This document shows, piece after piece, positions 53,398 through 64,000 of a DNA stretch of 64,000 nt. The notes beneath the pieces were generated by a model, which saw nothing but the letters and a program-made list of their open reading frames with translations, did no database searches and was not told the DNA's origin. Every line of letters starts with the position of its first letter. Within the stretch, counting starts at the first letter, position 1. Origin of the DNA: Gemmatales bacterium (GTDB lineage Bacteria; Planctomycetota; Planctomycetia; Gemmatales; HRBIN36). The stretch spans positions 62,001 to 126,000 of the forward strand of contig JANXCQ010000010.1 of NCBI GenBank assembly GCA_025060195.1, read 5' to 3'. The position numbers and the translations under genes were made by a program.

Positions 53398-53904
53398 ATG
53401 ACCAGGCCAACGGTTTATCGGCCAATGACGGCTGAAGAGGCAATGCAGCGGCTTAACACGGTGATGGCGCATTTGTGGATGGTGCGACGATTCCTGAAGC
53501 ATGCCGAGGAACTGGAACAAGCTCCCCAGTTGCATGAGGTTCACCGTGTCATTTTCGATTATGTACGTGCGGTAGAGCCGAGTTGGCAGCGGCGCGACGC
53601 GCAGGAATATCTCCGGCGTGCGCGAGGCAAATGGCCTAAGCTGCAACGTGTGGCCGAGTTGTTACAACGTGAGTACCGTCAAGTCTCGGATCACACCAAT
53701 TTCGAAATGGCAGCCCTGTCCTTGCAGGGATGTGTGCACCAGATTGCGGAGATTCTCAACGCCGTGTCAACCAGTCCCACCGAGCATATTTGTCCCGAAC
53801 CAATTGATGCACCAGAGCCCCAGGCCAATCCGACTCGGTTATCTCCGCCTCAAATGCCTGGCGCAGACATGCCAGAAGCTGGTCGCGTCGAAGCGGCAAG
53901 TTAG
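53398..53904 (+). CDS. Unknown helical protein, 168 aa, with disordered tail
   Basis: Not recognised. GGGGGG sits 4 bp before ATG 53398. The first 115 residues look like a helical bundle: AEEAMQRLNTVMAHLWMVRRFLKHAEELEQ, HEVHRVIFDYVRAVEPSWQR and MAALSLQGCVHQIAEIL. The last 45 residues are Pro/Ala/Glu-rich. The 3' 149 bp lie antisense to the lipoate-ligase gene. No catalytic motif is visible. Confidence 0.68.
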   Translation: MTRPTVYRPMTAEEAMQRLNTVMAHLWMVRRFLKHAEELEQAPQLHEVHRVIFDYVRAVEPSWQRRDAQEYLRRARGKWPKLQRVAELLQREYRQVSDHTNFEMAALSLQGCVHQIAEILNAVSTSPTEHICPEPIDAPEPQANPTRLSPPQMPGADMPEAGRVEAAS

Positions 53905-54469
53905 TCAGGAAATCGCGGTGCCTGCGTTGGCGACGGTATTCGGGCATACGGCTGGGTAAGGGCAGGTAACGCTCGGCCAACTCCACGTCAAAGTCATATA
54001 GGAGCGTTCCGTGATGCAGGAAATAAGTTCGCAGTCGGCGTTGCGCGTTACCCGAGACCTTGCGGTCGTGGTACACCAGATCGCTGGTGCCCGCTAACTG
54101 CGTGGGCACTCCGTAAGCTAGTAGTCCCGAACACACCCGGTTAAGAATGCTTTTCAGGGAACTACGCACGTCTAGACAGCCGCTCGCTTCCGTCGGTAGT
54201 ATGAGTGAAAATACAAGACAGCCTGGTGCGAGAACAACCGTGCCACCGCCGCTACAGCGCCGTGCCACGGGTACGCCATCGCGTTGACACAGGTCAAAGC
54301 GAACCTCCCTCGCAATTATGCCGTTCATGCCCAATACTATGCAAGGCTGGGGCACTTCCCAGCAACGTAACACGGCTCCAGCTTGACGGAATTCTGCCTG
54401 CAACAGTAAAGCTTCGTCCAAGGCCAAGTTTTGCTCGAGGGTGGGCAACGTCAGGTCGAGGAAGCGCAC
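53756..54469 (-). CDS. Lipoate-protein ligase A-family protein
   Basis: 237-aa BPL_LplA_LipB-type enzyme that would attach lipoate or octanoate to carrier-protein Lys. NLALDEALL, RCWEVPQPCIVLGMNG, the RRCSGGGTVVLAPGCLVFSLI loop (normally RRxxGGGxVxHD) and the catalytic-Lys segment TSDLVYHDRKVSGNAQRRLRTYFLHHGTLLYDFD are all present. Start is GTG 54469 with a weak AGG nearby. The usual His-Asp after GGGTVV is AP here, so octanoyl transfer or a related reaction is possible. Convergent overlap of 149 bp with the preceding gene. Confidence 0.88.
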   Translation of the reverse strand: MRFLDLTLPTLEQNLALDEALLLQAEFRQAGAVLRCWEVPQPCIVLGMNGIIAREVRFDLCQRDGVPVARRCSGGGTVVLAPGCLVFSLILPTEASGCLDVRSSLKSILNRVCSGLLAYGVPTQLAGTSDLVYHDRKVSGNAQRRLRTYFLHHGTLLYDFDVELAERYLPLPSRMPEYRRQRRHRDFLTNLPLRRDQLLACLRQAFEAEITESDWPGALVHQLVRDKYARWDWLTRR

Positions 54470-54511
54470 GGCCTGGATAGCGGGAGCACCTCGCGGTAAA
54501 GACGCGGCACG

Positions 54512-54784
54512 TCATTGTTGGCGTTCGTGGGCTTCCCGGAGCAAATCGAGCACCTGCTCCACACTGGCGTCGGGCAACGCTTTGCCCTGACGGCGTAGCG
54601 TTTCTGTGACGTGAATTACTGCATCCACCATGCGCTGATGCGTTTCTTCCGAGCCGCCATACAACACGTAATGCTCACCAGTGGTAATCCGAATGTGTCC
54701 ATCCTGATTGTCAAAACCAATCCCGATGAGGCCGACTAGCTCTTTGTCCCGTTTCCTCGGCTGGCGGTAGACGTTTTTCTTCAT
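54512..54784 (-). CDS. Small conserved-looking protein of unknown function, 90 aa
   Basis: Family not recognised. Start ATG 54784 has AAAGGG 6 bp upstream. A basic N terminus (MKKNVYRQPRKRDKE) is followed by LVGLIGIGFDNQDGHIRITTGEHYVLYGGSEETHQRMVDAVIHVTETLRR and an amphipathic C-terminal helix. It reads like a compact alpha/beta domain with no membrane segment. Confidence 0.66.
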   Translation of the reverse strand: MKKNVYRQPRKRDKELVGLIGIGFDNQDGHIRITTGEHYVLYGGSEETHQRMVDAVIHVTETLRRQGKALPDASVEQVLDLLREAHERQQ

Positions 54785-54932
54785 ACTGAACCCTTTTGCG
54801 TTCACCCTTTCTATCACCAATATATCAGATGCACTATGTCGCAGTCAACGCAAAAATGCAACCTAATTCCCCTAGCATGGAGACACATATACTAAGTTAG
54901 CAGAGGTACCTAAGCAATTAGCTGAACACCCG

Positions 54933-55424
54933 ATGGCACAGGAAAAGTCGGTGCAACTTTTTGATGTGCAGGGGCGCTTGCGTCAGGATTGTTTTGCGGT
55001 GTCGGCGGTGCGGGCGCTACGCGCGGCGGTAGATGCCGCCATGCGCACTTGTTGGTCCAGTGTACGCAGTCCCCATTTATTTATCGGCTTGCTAGAGGAG
55101 GCCGACGAAGCAGTGGCGCATTGGTTGGAACAGAATCGTCTCCAGAGCAGTGCCTTACGCCAGACGTTTTTAGAACTGTTTGACCAATCGCACCAGTTGC
55201 CACAATCCCGTTTGAGTCTGCACCGGGCGTGCTTTTCGGAGCATCTGCTGGAGATTCTGGAGCAGGCTCGCCAGCGGGCCCTGAAGCGTGGGGGACTGCC
55301 GATCACTTGTGCCGACTTGCTGGCCACGGTTCTTAGCTGCGCTCCGAGTGTCGTGGTCGAATGTCTTCGTCGCGAAGGTTATGATGCTCCCCGCTTAGTG
55401 CAGTCAGCCCAGGACTTACGCTAA
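54933..55424 (+). CDS. Stand-alone Clp N-terminal (repeat) domain protein, 163 aa
   Basis: Shows the double Clp-N repeat: VSAVRALRAAVDAAMRTCWSSVRSPHLFIGLLEEADEAVAHWLEQN and FSEHLLEILEQARQRALKRGGLPITCADLLATVLSCAPSVVVECLRREGYD. There is no AAA+ domain, so it is not a Clp unfoldase. It may be an adaptor or substrate-binding protein. The immediate downstream gene (215 bp away) is a Ser/Thr kinase. Confidence 0.82.
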   Translation: MAQEKSVQLFDVQGRLRQDCFAVSAVRALRAAVDAAMRTCWSSVRSPHLFIGLLEEADEAVAHWLEQNRLQSSALRQTFLELFDQSHQLPQSRLSLHRACFSEHLLEILEQARQRALKRGGLPITCADLLATVLSCAPSVVVECLRREGYDAPRLVQSAQDLR

Positions 55425-55639
55425 GCACGATCGGAGCGGGTTATATCTTCTCATCAACGCCGTATTAGTTAGAATGGAGTAGTGGGCTAGGGCCGCCCAC
55501 GCACGCCGCTCAATCTCTGTGATGAATCTAGGCGGGGGCTGCGTTATGATCGGCAGCTATCGCGGCCCTGGCTTTGCTAGGCTGGAGCCAGTCGGTGGTC
55601 GTCGTCCCACAGCAGGGGCACTTCGCTAAGGAGCGGGGT

Positions 55640-57493
55640 ATGACTCAACAAGCGGTGGCGACACGGGGTTTCTCGGTAGTCGTGGATGAACTGCGTCAGC
55701 GTTACGGTTGGAAGCTCAACGAGGAATTGGGCCGCGGCGGATTCGCCATTGTTTATCGCGAGGAGGTGGACGGGATACCTCGCGCGGTCAAGATTAGCTT
55801 GGATTCGCTCCAAAGCGACCATCCCGCGGTGCAGCGACAACTGGAGGCATTACAACTGTTGCTCACTATCGGCAACCATCCGCAACTGTTGACGCTGATT
55901 CGCTACGAGATCGTGTTAGGGCACTTGGTGACGGTTTGGGAACTGGCGGACCAGGGAACCTTATGGGACTTACTACAAGCGTATCAGCAGGCAGGTATGT
56001 CAAGTTTGCCCGTGGACGAGTTATTGTCCTACATGGAACAAGCTGCCGAGGGAATTGATTTTCTCAATGTCCGCGGGATTTACCATCGGGACGTGAAGCC
56101 CCATAACCTGTTCTTGGTAGGGGGCCAAGTAAAAGTTGGGGATTTAGGATTGCTGAAGTTGGCGGGAGCGAGCACAGCTTCCCACACGGGGGCGGGCACT
56201 CACGGTTATCTTCCCCCCGAAGCGTACGGCAGCGCCGACCAGCCCGGACAATTGCACCGCAGCATTGACGTTTACGGTTTAGCGGCCACTTACGTGCACC
56301 TGCGTACCGGGAAGCCACCGTTCGGCACCAATCCCAGTGAAATTCATCAACGCCAAAGTCGCGGGGAACCGATTGCCGAAGGGCTGACACTGGCGGAATT
56401 CGATTGGCTTCGCCGCGCCTTATCGCCGCAACCAGAGCACCGACCGCTTTCCGCCGGAGCTTTTGTCAGCGAACTGATTGCGCGCGTAGCCGGTGTCGCC
56501 ACAGCGGTGCCTGTTGTTTTGCCCGAAGAGGAATCACCTGAAGCCAAGGTTGTCCCCTGGACTCCGGTTCACGAGCCATCCACCGAATCTCGCCAGGAAT
56601 CTGACTTACCGCCACTCCCCCGCGAACTGGCAGAGTTGCAACGGGAATTTTCCTGCTTGGAAGAGGCGATCCAGCAAGCTAAAAAGGGTACCCATCCTGA
56701 ACTATTGGCGGCCACCGAGCAGTTGCGTGCGGCACAGAATCGTGCAGACGAGCTTCGCGCCCAAGTGGAACGCGCCCCGCTGCCCGTAGGAGTTGTGCCG
56801 AGGATTCGCGACATCATTTGGCAGCGGTTGCTGCATAATCCCGACCAACCGCCGAGCGCGTTTCTCGCTTTATTACCCGGGCAAACGCTTAGTTGGGAAT
56901 TCCTGCAATGGTTAGCGCAAATGAAACAAGCAGCGGTGGCGTCTCGGCCCCTGAACCAGGCGGAACGTTCTTTACGAACGCTGAAAAATCGTCTGATCGG
57001 GCGACTGCGCTTACAGCAGGCCGAACTGTGGGACCGTTTGGATCACCTACAACGACAGGATATGGCCCGCATTCTGCGCCACTATCGGCGACGGCTGAAT
57101 CTCCAGGCGCGAGCGCTGCCTGTGGAACTTTGGGTCGAATTGGGGCCGAAGCTGCAACAACGTTATCTGGGCTACGACCTGCCAGCGCTTCTCGCACGAG
57201 CGGAAGCCGCTTGGGAAGGAAAGTATGCGCCGAGTTGGCCCAAGCGCGCGTGGTTCAGCTTGGGCTTCTTGGCCACGGTGTTCGGCGCCTGGTTCGGTAT
57301 GATATCGGCATCTCCTCTAGGCCCTGCCATTCATTGGTTCGGGGCCGCGTTTGCTGGTGGCGCGCTGGGATTGGCCACAGTAGGCCTGGTCGCTGCTTTA
57401 CGCCGGGCCCACGTCGAAGCCGAACCCAGCTCTTCCTTTAAGAGTGGCCCACCCGTTATGCGGCACCGTCATGGCCGACGGGTGTTGAATTAG
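55640..57493 (+). CDS. Membrane-anchored serine/threonine protein kinase, 617 aa
   Basis: Hanks-type kinase: glycine loop LGRGGFAIVYRE, Lys in RAVKIS, catalytic HRDVKPHNLFLVG and DLGLLKL (DLG in place of DFG), then GTHGYLPPEAYG and the end of the C-lobe RRALSPQPEHRPLSAGAFVSEL, about residues 20-290. A coiled coil follows (LAELQREFSCLEEAIQQAKKG..LRAAQNRADELRAQVE), then a helical region. Two membrane helices sit near the C terminus (AWFSLGFLATVFGAWFGMISA; FGAAFAGGALGLATVGLVAAL). The kinase domain should be cytoplasmic. GGAGCGGGG precedes ATG 55640. Confidence 0.93.
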   Translation: MTQQAVATRGFSVVVDELRQRYGWKLNEELGRGGFAIVYREEVDGIPRAVKISLDSLQSDHPAVQRQLEALQLLLTIGNHPQLLTLIRYEIVLGHLVTVWELADQGTLWDLLQAYQQAGMSSLPVDELLSYMEQAAEGIDFLNVRGIYHRDVKPHNLFLVGGQVKVGDLGLLKLAGASTASHTGAGTHGYLPPEAYGSADQPGQLHRSIDVYGLAATYVHLRTGKPPFGTNPSEIHQRQSRGEPIAEGLTLAEFDWLRRALSPQPEHRPLSAGAFVSELIARVAGVATAVPVVLPEEESPEAKVVPWTPVHEPSTESRQESDLPPLPRELAELQREFSCLEEAIQQAKKGTHPELLAATEQLRAAQNRADELRAQVERAPLPVGVVPRIRDIIWQRLLHNPDQPPSAFLALLPGQTLSWEFLQWLAQMKQAAVASRPLNQAERSLRTLKNRLIGRLRLQQAELWDRLDHLQRQDMARILRHYRRRLNLQARALPVELWVELGPKLQQRYLGYDLPALLARAEAAWEGKYAPSWPKRAWFSLGFLATVFGAWFGMISASPLGPAIHWFGAAFAGGALGLATVGLVAALRRAHVEAEPSSSFKSGPPVMRHRHGRRVLN

Positions 57494-57652
57494 TATTTCT
57501 TATCGCCGCCAATTTGACATCAACGCGGGGAATCTGTAAATTGCATCGGCGCTTTTGGTTCTCTGGGCGCCGAGGCACGATTGAATGCGTCAGGATTATT
57601 TTCCCTGGAGTAGTTGCTGAGGCGGCCTTACAAGGAAAGGGGTGAGACGACG

Positions 57653-60373
<2,721 letters not shown>

Positions 60374-60456
60374 CGCGACAACCTCCGACCTAAGGATATG
60401 TCGCCTCCCAACGCGGCACGAACCAGCCCCATGCCATGCCCTGTATCCGTGTGTCT

Positions 60457-61596
60457 CTAGGCAGCCAGACGCACCGCCTGGCGGAAATAAGCCGCACATG
60501 TCTGGATCACTTGTTTCTGCTGCACATAGGTCAATTCGGGATACATCGGTAACGCCAGCACCTCCTGGCATAATTGTTCGCTGACAGGGAAATCACCGCC
60601 GCGGTAGCCCAAGTGTCGAAAGCACGGCTGCAGATGTAACGGTATCGGATAGTAAATCTCCGTGCCGATACCATGTAGTTGCAGATGATTCATAAGGGCG
60701 TCCCGTTGGCCCCGCGCTACGCGCACTACGAACTGATTGAACGTGTGCTTGCCGTAGCCGCGCACCGCCAAAGGGGCGATGTCGTAGCCGAGTTGCTCCT
60801 GGTTCAGCAATTCCTGATATCGCCGGGCTATGGCACGCCGTGCATCTATAAACCGATCCACCCAGGCTAATTTGACCCGCAAAATCGCCGCTTGCAGCGC
60901 ATCGATTCGGCTATTCCAGCCGAGGTCGGGATGGTAATATTTCGGCTCCATACCATGCACGCGCAAACGGCCGAGCCGTGCTGCCCATTCGGGATCGTTG
61001 GTCGTTACCATGCCCGCGTCACCATACGCACCGAGGTTCTTCGTGGGATAAAAGCTGAAACAGGCTAAGTGCCCCAACGTACCTGCCTTTTTCCCCTGAT
61101 ATTCCGCGCCGAAGGCCTGAGCGGCATCTTCGATGATGTAGAAACCGTAACGCTCGGCCAACCGCCAAATGGGCTCCATGTCGGCACATTGACCGAAGAG
61201 ATGGACGACAATCACAGCCTTGGTGCGAGGCGTAACCCGCTCGGCAATTTCCCGAGGTTGAATATTTCCCGTATCGGCTTCGACATCAGCAAACACTGGC
61301 GTAGCTCCCGCCCGTATGACCGACGCCGCCGTCGCGAAAAAGGTAAACGTCGGCACGATCACTTCATCGCCGGGCCCGATGTCGAGAGTCTTTAAGGCGA
61401 GTAACAAGGCATCCGTACCTGAGGCGCAACCGATCGCATAACCGACGCCCAAATACCGAGCCACTTCGCGCTCGAAAGCTTCCACTTCTGGACCGAGGAT
61501 CACTTGCCCCGAGGCCAAGACCCGGTCCATCGCTTCCTCGATACTTTTTTGCAAGCCACGATACTGCACTCGCAAATCAAAAAGCGGCACGGACAT
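60457..61596 (-). CDS. DegT/DnrJ/EryC1/StrS-family PLP aminotransferase
   Basis: 379-aa sugar aminotransferase of the type making amino sugars for glycans. PLP Lys186 lies in CFSFYPTKNLGAYGDAGMVTTND. Other motifs are LFDLRVQYRGLQKSIEEAMDRVLASGQ, GVGYAIGCASGTDALLLALKTLDIGPGDEVIVPTFTFFATAASVIRAGATPVFADVE and GWNSRIDALQAAILRVKL. GGGAGCGG precedes ATG 61596. No other sugar-pathway gene is adjacent. Confidence 0.94.
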   Translation of the reverse strand: MSVPLFDLRVQYRGLQKSIEEAMDRVLASGQVILGPEVEAFEREVARYLGVGYAIGCASGTDALLLALKTLDIGPGDEVIVPTFTFFATAASVIRAGATPVFADVEADTGNIQPREIAERVTPRTKAVIVVHLFGQCADMEPIWRLAERYGFYIIEDAAQAFGAEYQGKKAGTLGHLACFSFYPTKNLGAYGDAGMVTTNDPEWAARLGRLRVHGMEPKYYHPDLGWNSRIDALQAAILRVKLAWVDRFIDARRAIARRYQELLNQEQLGYDIAPLAVRGYGKHTFNQFVVRVARGQRDALMNHLQLHGIGTEIYYPIPLHLQPCFRHLGYRGGDFPVSEQLCQEVLALPMYPELTYVQQKQVIQTCAAYFRQAVRLAA

Positions 61597-61850
61597 AGAT
61601 TCCGCTCCCTTCTCCAGGATTGAACTAGTACGCTGCGAAGCAAACCTCCGACATGCTCATGGCCCTCTGCAGCTGGGCCAACTTACCCCATCCGCTGGCT
61701 CCTGTCAACGCGAACTACGCGAACGAGCTTGACAACCCTTCAGCGGTTTCCCCGTTCATCGTGGAGAGATGCAAGCCATCGTGTTCTGGGGACGTTACAC
61801 GCGTCGCGGAAAATAGTAGCCGGAACGCTTTGTAAAGATCGAACCGACAG

Positions 61851-61997
61851 TTACTGGGGCGGAGGTGCACCAGGTGGCAACCGACCTGCGTGCGTAGGCG
61901 AGGTTGCCGTCGGACCGCTCCCCTGCGAACTACATCCCAGACACCACGCGACTGCTAATGCCAATACCATCAACCAAGTCCCCAGCTTGCGGCTCAT
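61851..61997 (-). CDS. 48-aa lipoprotein, downstream of DUF1559 gene
   Basis: A small minus-strand gene. AGGAGG lies 8 bp before ATG 61997. MSRKLGTWLMVLALAVAWCLGCSSQG shows a positively charged start, a hydrophobic core and lipobox CLGC, so the mature peptide begins at Cys22 with only about 27 residues ending in PPGAPPPQ. Such short Pro/Gly lipoproteins follow DUF1559 genes in planctomycetes. The stop is TAA 61851-61853. Confidence 0.78.
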   Translation of the reverse strand: MSRKLGTWLMVLALAVAWCLGCSSQGSGPTATSPTHAGRLPPGAPPPQ

Positions 61998-62130
61998 AAA
62001 GCTTGCCTCCTGGGCAGTCCTGCATAGCCTCCGTTGACCGTAACCAAGCTCGTAGCCGGGAGCTAAGGATTTCGTTCTCGCTGCCGCTTTACGGCGTCCT
62101 TTACGGTCGCAATGGATTACTGCTTAGGGC

Positions 62131-63078
62131 TTATAAATCGCTGTTACTGACCGCTTCGGCGCCGCGATACGTTGCCAAGGCGCGGAGCACTGTGTTACTT
62201 ACCGAATAACGAACCGAGCGGGTGTGTAAATCAGCAAAAACGAAATTCGATCCGACCACATGGAGCGACCAGAAATGCCAGCGGTGAATGTTCTGCGGGT
62301 CTTGAAGAGCGCCTCGGCGGTAGGTGTGAGTTTGGCCCGTTGCAGGATCGTACTCATTCACCCCCAAACAAACGTCAGTAGCTCCGAAATAGGGATAATC
62401 ACCGCTCCCGGCGAACCACCAACCATACACTAAATCGGCCGAGGGCGGACGTTCCCCAACTAACATGGTATTGCTGCTCCCGTCGCCCGAAACGATCTCC
62501 GCCATGGTGACTCGGGCGTTGACATGCAGAATCCCGTCGAAGGCTAACTGGTTAGTCCCATTGACACCCAGATACGCCGTCAACGCCACAGGGTGGCCAC
62601 CGTAAGTCGTCACCAGTTGCGAACGCTGATCGGAAGGGCACTGCATCAGTTTGAGCGGAATCCCACCTAAAGCTTGACCTACTCCAGCACTGCCACCGGA
62701 ATACCAACCATCCCACCAAGGCCATCTCAAGTAATTGCCCTGTTCCAGAAAACGATGGATGTTGTCTTGCTCGATGAAAGGCGTAATGCGCGCCATCCAA
62801 CTGTAGAAGTAGTGATATTGGTCTTCGGTATAAGGAGGAGGGGCGATACCGTAATTTGCACCGCGATGAGCTGGCGGAAATCGGCCGTAGGTTTCATGCC
62901 ACTGGTGCAAGGCCAAACCGAGCTGGCGGAGGTTGTTTTGGCACCGCACACGATTCATCGCCTCGCGTACGCGCTGGATCGCGGGCAATAGTAACGCCAT
63001 CAGCAAGCCGATAATCGCGATGACCACGAGCAATTCAATCAGTGTAAAGCCTCGAGACCGACTTGAGCGATAATCCAT
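62131..63078 (-). CDS. DUF1559 prepilin-like protein
   Basis: 315-aa protein beginning with a type IV prepilin-like leader and helix ([55 protein letters not shown], Glu at pilin position 5). Then the DUF1559 body: [55 protein letters not shown] and the C-terminal [39 protein letters not shown] 63078 has a GAGGAGGAG site. These proteins are highly paralogous in planctomycetes and likely enter a pseudopilus. Confidence 0.93.
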   Translation of the reverse strand: MDYRSSRSRGFTLIELLVVIAIIGLLMALLLPAIQRVREAMNRVRCQNNLRQLGLALHQWHETYGRFPPAHRGANYGIAPPPYTEDQYHYFYSWMARITPFIEQDNIHRFLEQGNYLRWPWWDGWYSGGSAGVGQALGGIPLKLMQCPSDQRSQLVTTYGGHPVALTAYLGVNGTNQLAFDGILHVNARVTMAEIVSGDGSSNTMLVGERPPSADLVYGWWFAGSGDYPYFGATDVCLGVNEYDPATGQTHTYRRGALQDPQNIHRWHFWSLHVVGSNFVFADLHTRSVRYSVSNTVLRALATYRGAEAVSNSDL

Positions 63079-63290
63079 GAGCACTCCTCCTCGTCCCCGG
63101 GAACTGCATATATTACTACCATCTTCCAGGGTTCAGTTTAGCCGCGATACTGTCAGCTTGCAAGGAAAAAAGCAACACAACGCCCAAATCGTGATGGATA
63201 CTTCCTTCGTAAAGGCAAATCGTTCTGTGGGCTTAGTATCAAGGTTGGTAATGGCCACTTATGTTCGCAAGCACTTTCGCGAAGACCGCT

Positions 63291-64000
63291 CTACTTCAAC
63301 GGCGGGTAAAGTGCATAGCCCGAGACGTTCACGGGAATACGGTAGATGGATTTGCCCGCGGTAACATAAAGAGTTTTCCGTTCGGGTCCGCCAAAGGCCA
63401 AGTTGGTAATGAGGTCTTCAGGGATGGGGATACGTCCGAGCAGTTGCCCCTGTGGAGAAATGACGTAAACGCCTGGAGGTACCTCATCGGTCTCGCCGGG
63501 ACCGCGGGGCCGTAACACACCGGCACATACCCAGAGATTCCCTTGCATATCAAGCCGCAGGCCATCGCCACCGCGCCCACGACCGAAATCATAGACCAGC
63601 CGCTGTCCACTTAAGGAACCGTCGGCCTCTACCTGGAAGGCCCAGATTTTGCGGTTACCGCCGAGCTGCGGGTGACTGTCCACTACGTAAAGCGTTTTTC
63701 CATCGGGCGTGATGGCAATGCCGTTGGGCCGCTGGATGGCCGGCTGCGTCAGCACTCGTGTTACCTTGCCGTCCGCGTCAATCCGATATACCGCCTCATG
63801 CTCCATTTCCAGGATGTGGCGATCTGGGCCATAGTACGGATCGGTGAACCAGATGCGGCCATGAATGTCCACGCAAAGGTCATTGGGCGAGTTATAACGT
63901 TTGCCTTCGTATCGCTCGGTCAAGACTTCGACCTTGCCGGTTTTCAGATCGGTGCGAACGACGCGGCGCCGTCCCTGCGCCGAGCCGAACTCGGCTCCCT
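63291..64000 (-). CDS. SMP-30/gluconolactonase-family propeller protein (5' end beyond window)
   Basis: Calcium-dependent six-bladed propeller, lactonase-like. The frame is open at base 64000; the last residues before the edge read GAEFGSAQGRRRVVRTDLKTGKVEVL. Inside the window, YEGKRYNSPNDLCVDIHGRIWFTDPYYGPD, IQRPNGIAITPDGKTLYVVDS and GRGGDGLRLDMQGNLWVCAG contain the family's metal-site Asn and Asp residues. It ends with LAFGGPERKTLYVTAGKSIYRIPV. The substrate is unknown. Confidence 0.92.
   Translation of the reverse strand, partial: GAEFGSAQGRRRVVRTDLKTGKVEVLTERYEGKRYNSPNDLCVDIHGRIWFTDPYYGPDRHILEMEHEAVYRIDADGKVTRVLTQPAIQRPNGIAITPDGKTLYVVDSHPQLGGNRKIWAFQVEADGSLSGQRLVYDFGRGRGGDGLRLDMQGNLWVCAGVLRPRGPGETDEVPPGVYVISPQGQLLGRIPIPEDLITNLAFGGPERKTLYVTAGKSIYRIPVNVSGYALYPPLK

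Noticed and set aside
56893..57441. 182-codon plus-strand frame inside the kinase gene
   Set aside because: Out-of-frame shadow; the kinase frame continues through with coiled coil and membrane helices.

Overview
The window looks like chromosomal DNA of a planctomycete (Planctomycetota). The evidence is the set of lineage-typical families: a DUF1549/DUF1553 protein, a DUF1501 remnant with a Tat-like leader, a DUF1559 prepilin-like protein followed by a tiny lipoprotein, a PVC-type haem-binding protein with an N-terminal propeller and a CxxCH motif, SMP-30-like and PQQ-propeller proteins, and very large membrane-anchored proteins. Base composition is moderately GC-rich by eye. I cannot name the genus. 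Gene order is mostly short operons and single genes on both strands, many joined by 4-bp ATGA overlaps.

Layout. 1-4844: a four-gene minus-strand operon of two TPR proteins (one with an STN/secretin-like insert), a helical 159-aa protein and a receiver-less sigma-54 activator cut by the window edge. 5.2-9.8 kb: an ArsC/Spx-like protein, a beta-hydroxyacid dehydrogenase, a YdjM-type membrane protein, a DUF4349 lipoprotein, and a DksA-like zinc-finger gene overlapping lspA. 10.1-14.6 kb: a decay zone beginning at tRNA-Gln. It holds a broken DUF1501 gene, an IS5-family element with a lost catalytic Asp and a +1 frame break, two phage-type ATPase/helicase fragments flanking an intact 4-TM protein gene, and a sialidase-like pseudogene with three in-frame stops.

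14.7-24.6 kb: DUF2905, YggS, an ABC-2 transporter pair, a Tat-exported sugar isomerase-like protein, a LOG-family protein, DUF1549/1553, the maltosyltransferase GlgE and a small partner. 24.7-35.1 kb: two overlapping genes for giant membrane-anchored proteins (2290 and about 1176 aa). By eye they contain three copies of one roughly 1000-residue extracytoplasmic module. 35.3-49.8 kb: inositol monophosphatase, PVC haem protein, an HPPK-SDR fusion lacking the usual SDR catalytic Tyr, a DUF1828/DUF1829 pair, a thioesterase pair, secreted proteins, a Mut7-C protein, a PQQ propeller protein and TadA. 50.2-64 kb: MetG, SRPBCC-ScpB, a protein overlapping antisense with a lipoate-ligase gene by 149 bp, a lone Clp N-domain, a Ser/Thr kinase, pyruvate phosphate dikinase, a DegT aminotransferase, the small lipoprotein, DUF1559 and an SMP-30 gene cut by the right edge.

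Best candidates for something undescribed: the three-module giant protein locus, the HPPK-SDR fusion, the sigma-54/TPR/STN operon and the DUF1828 pair. All family assignments come from reading motifs; no database search was run.
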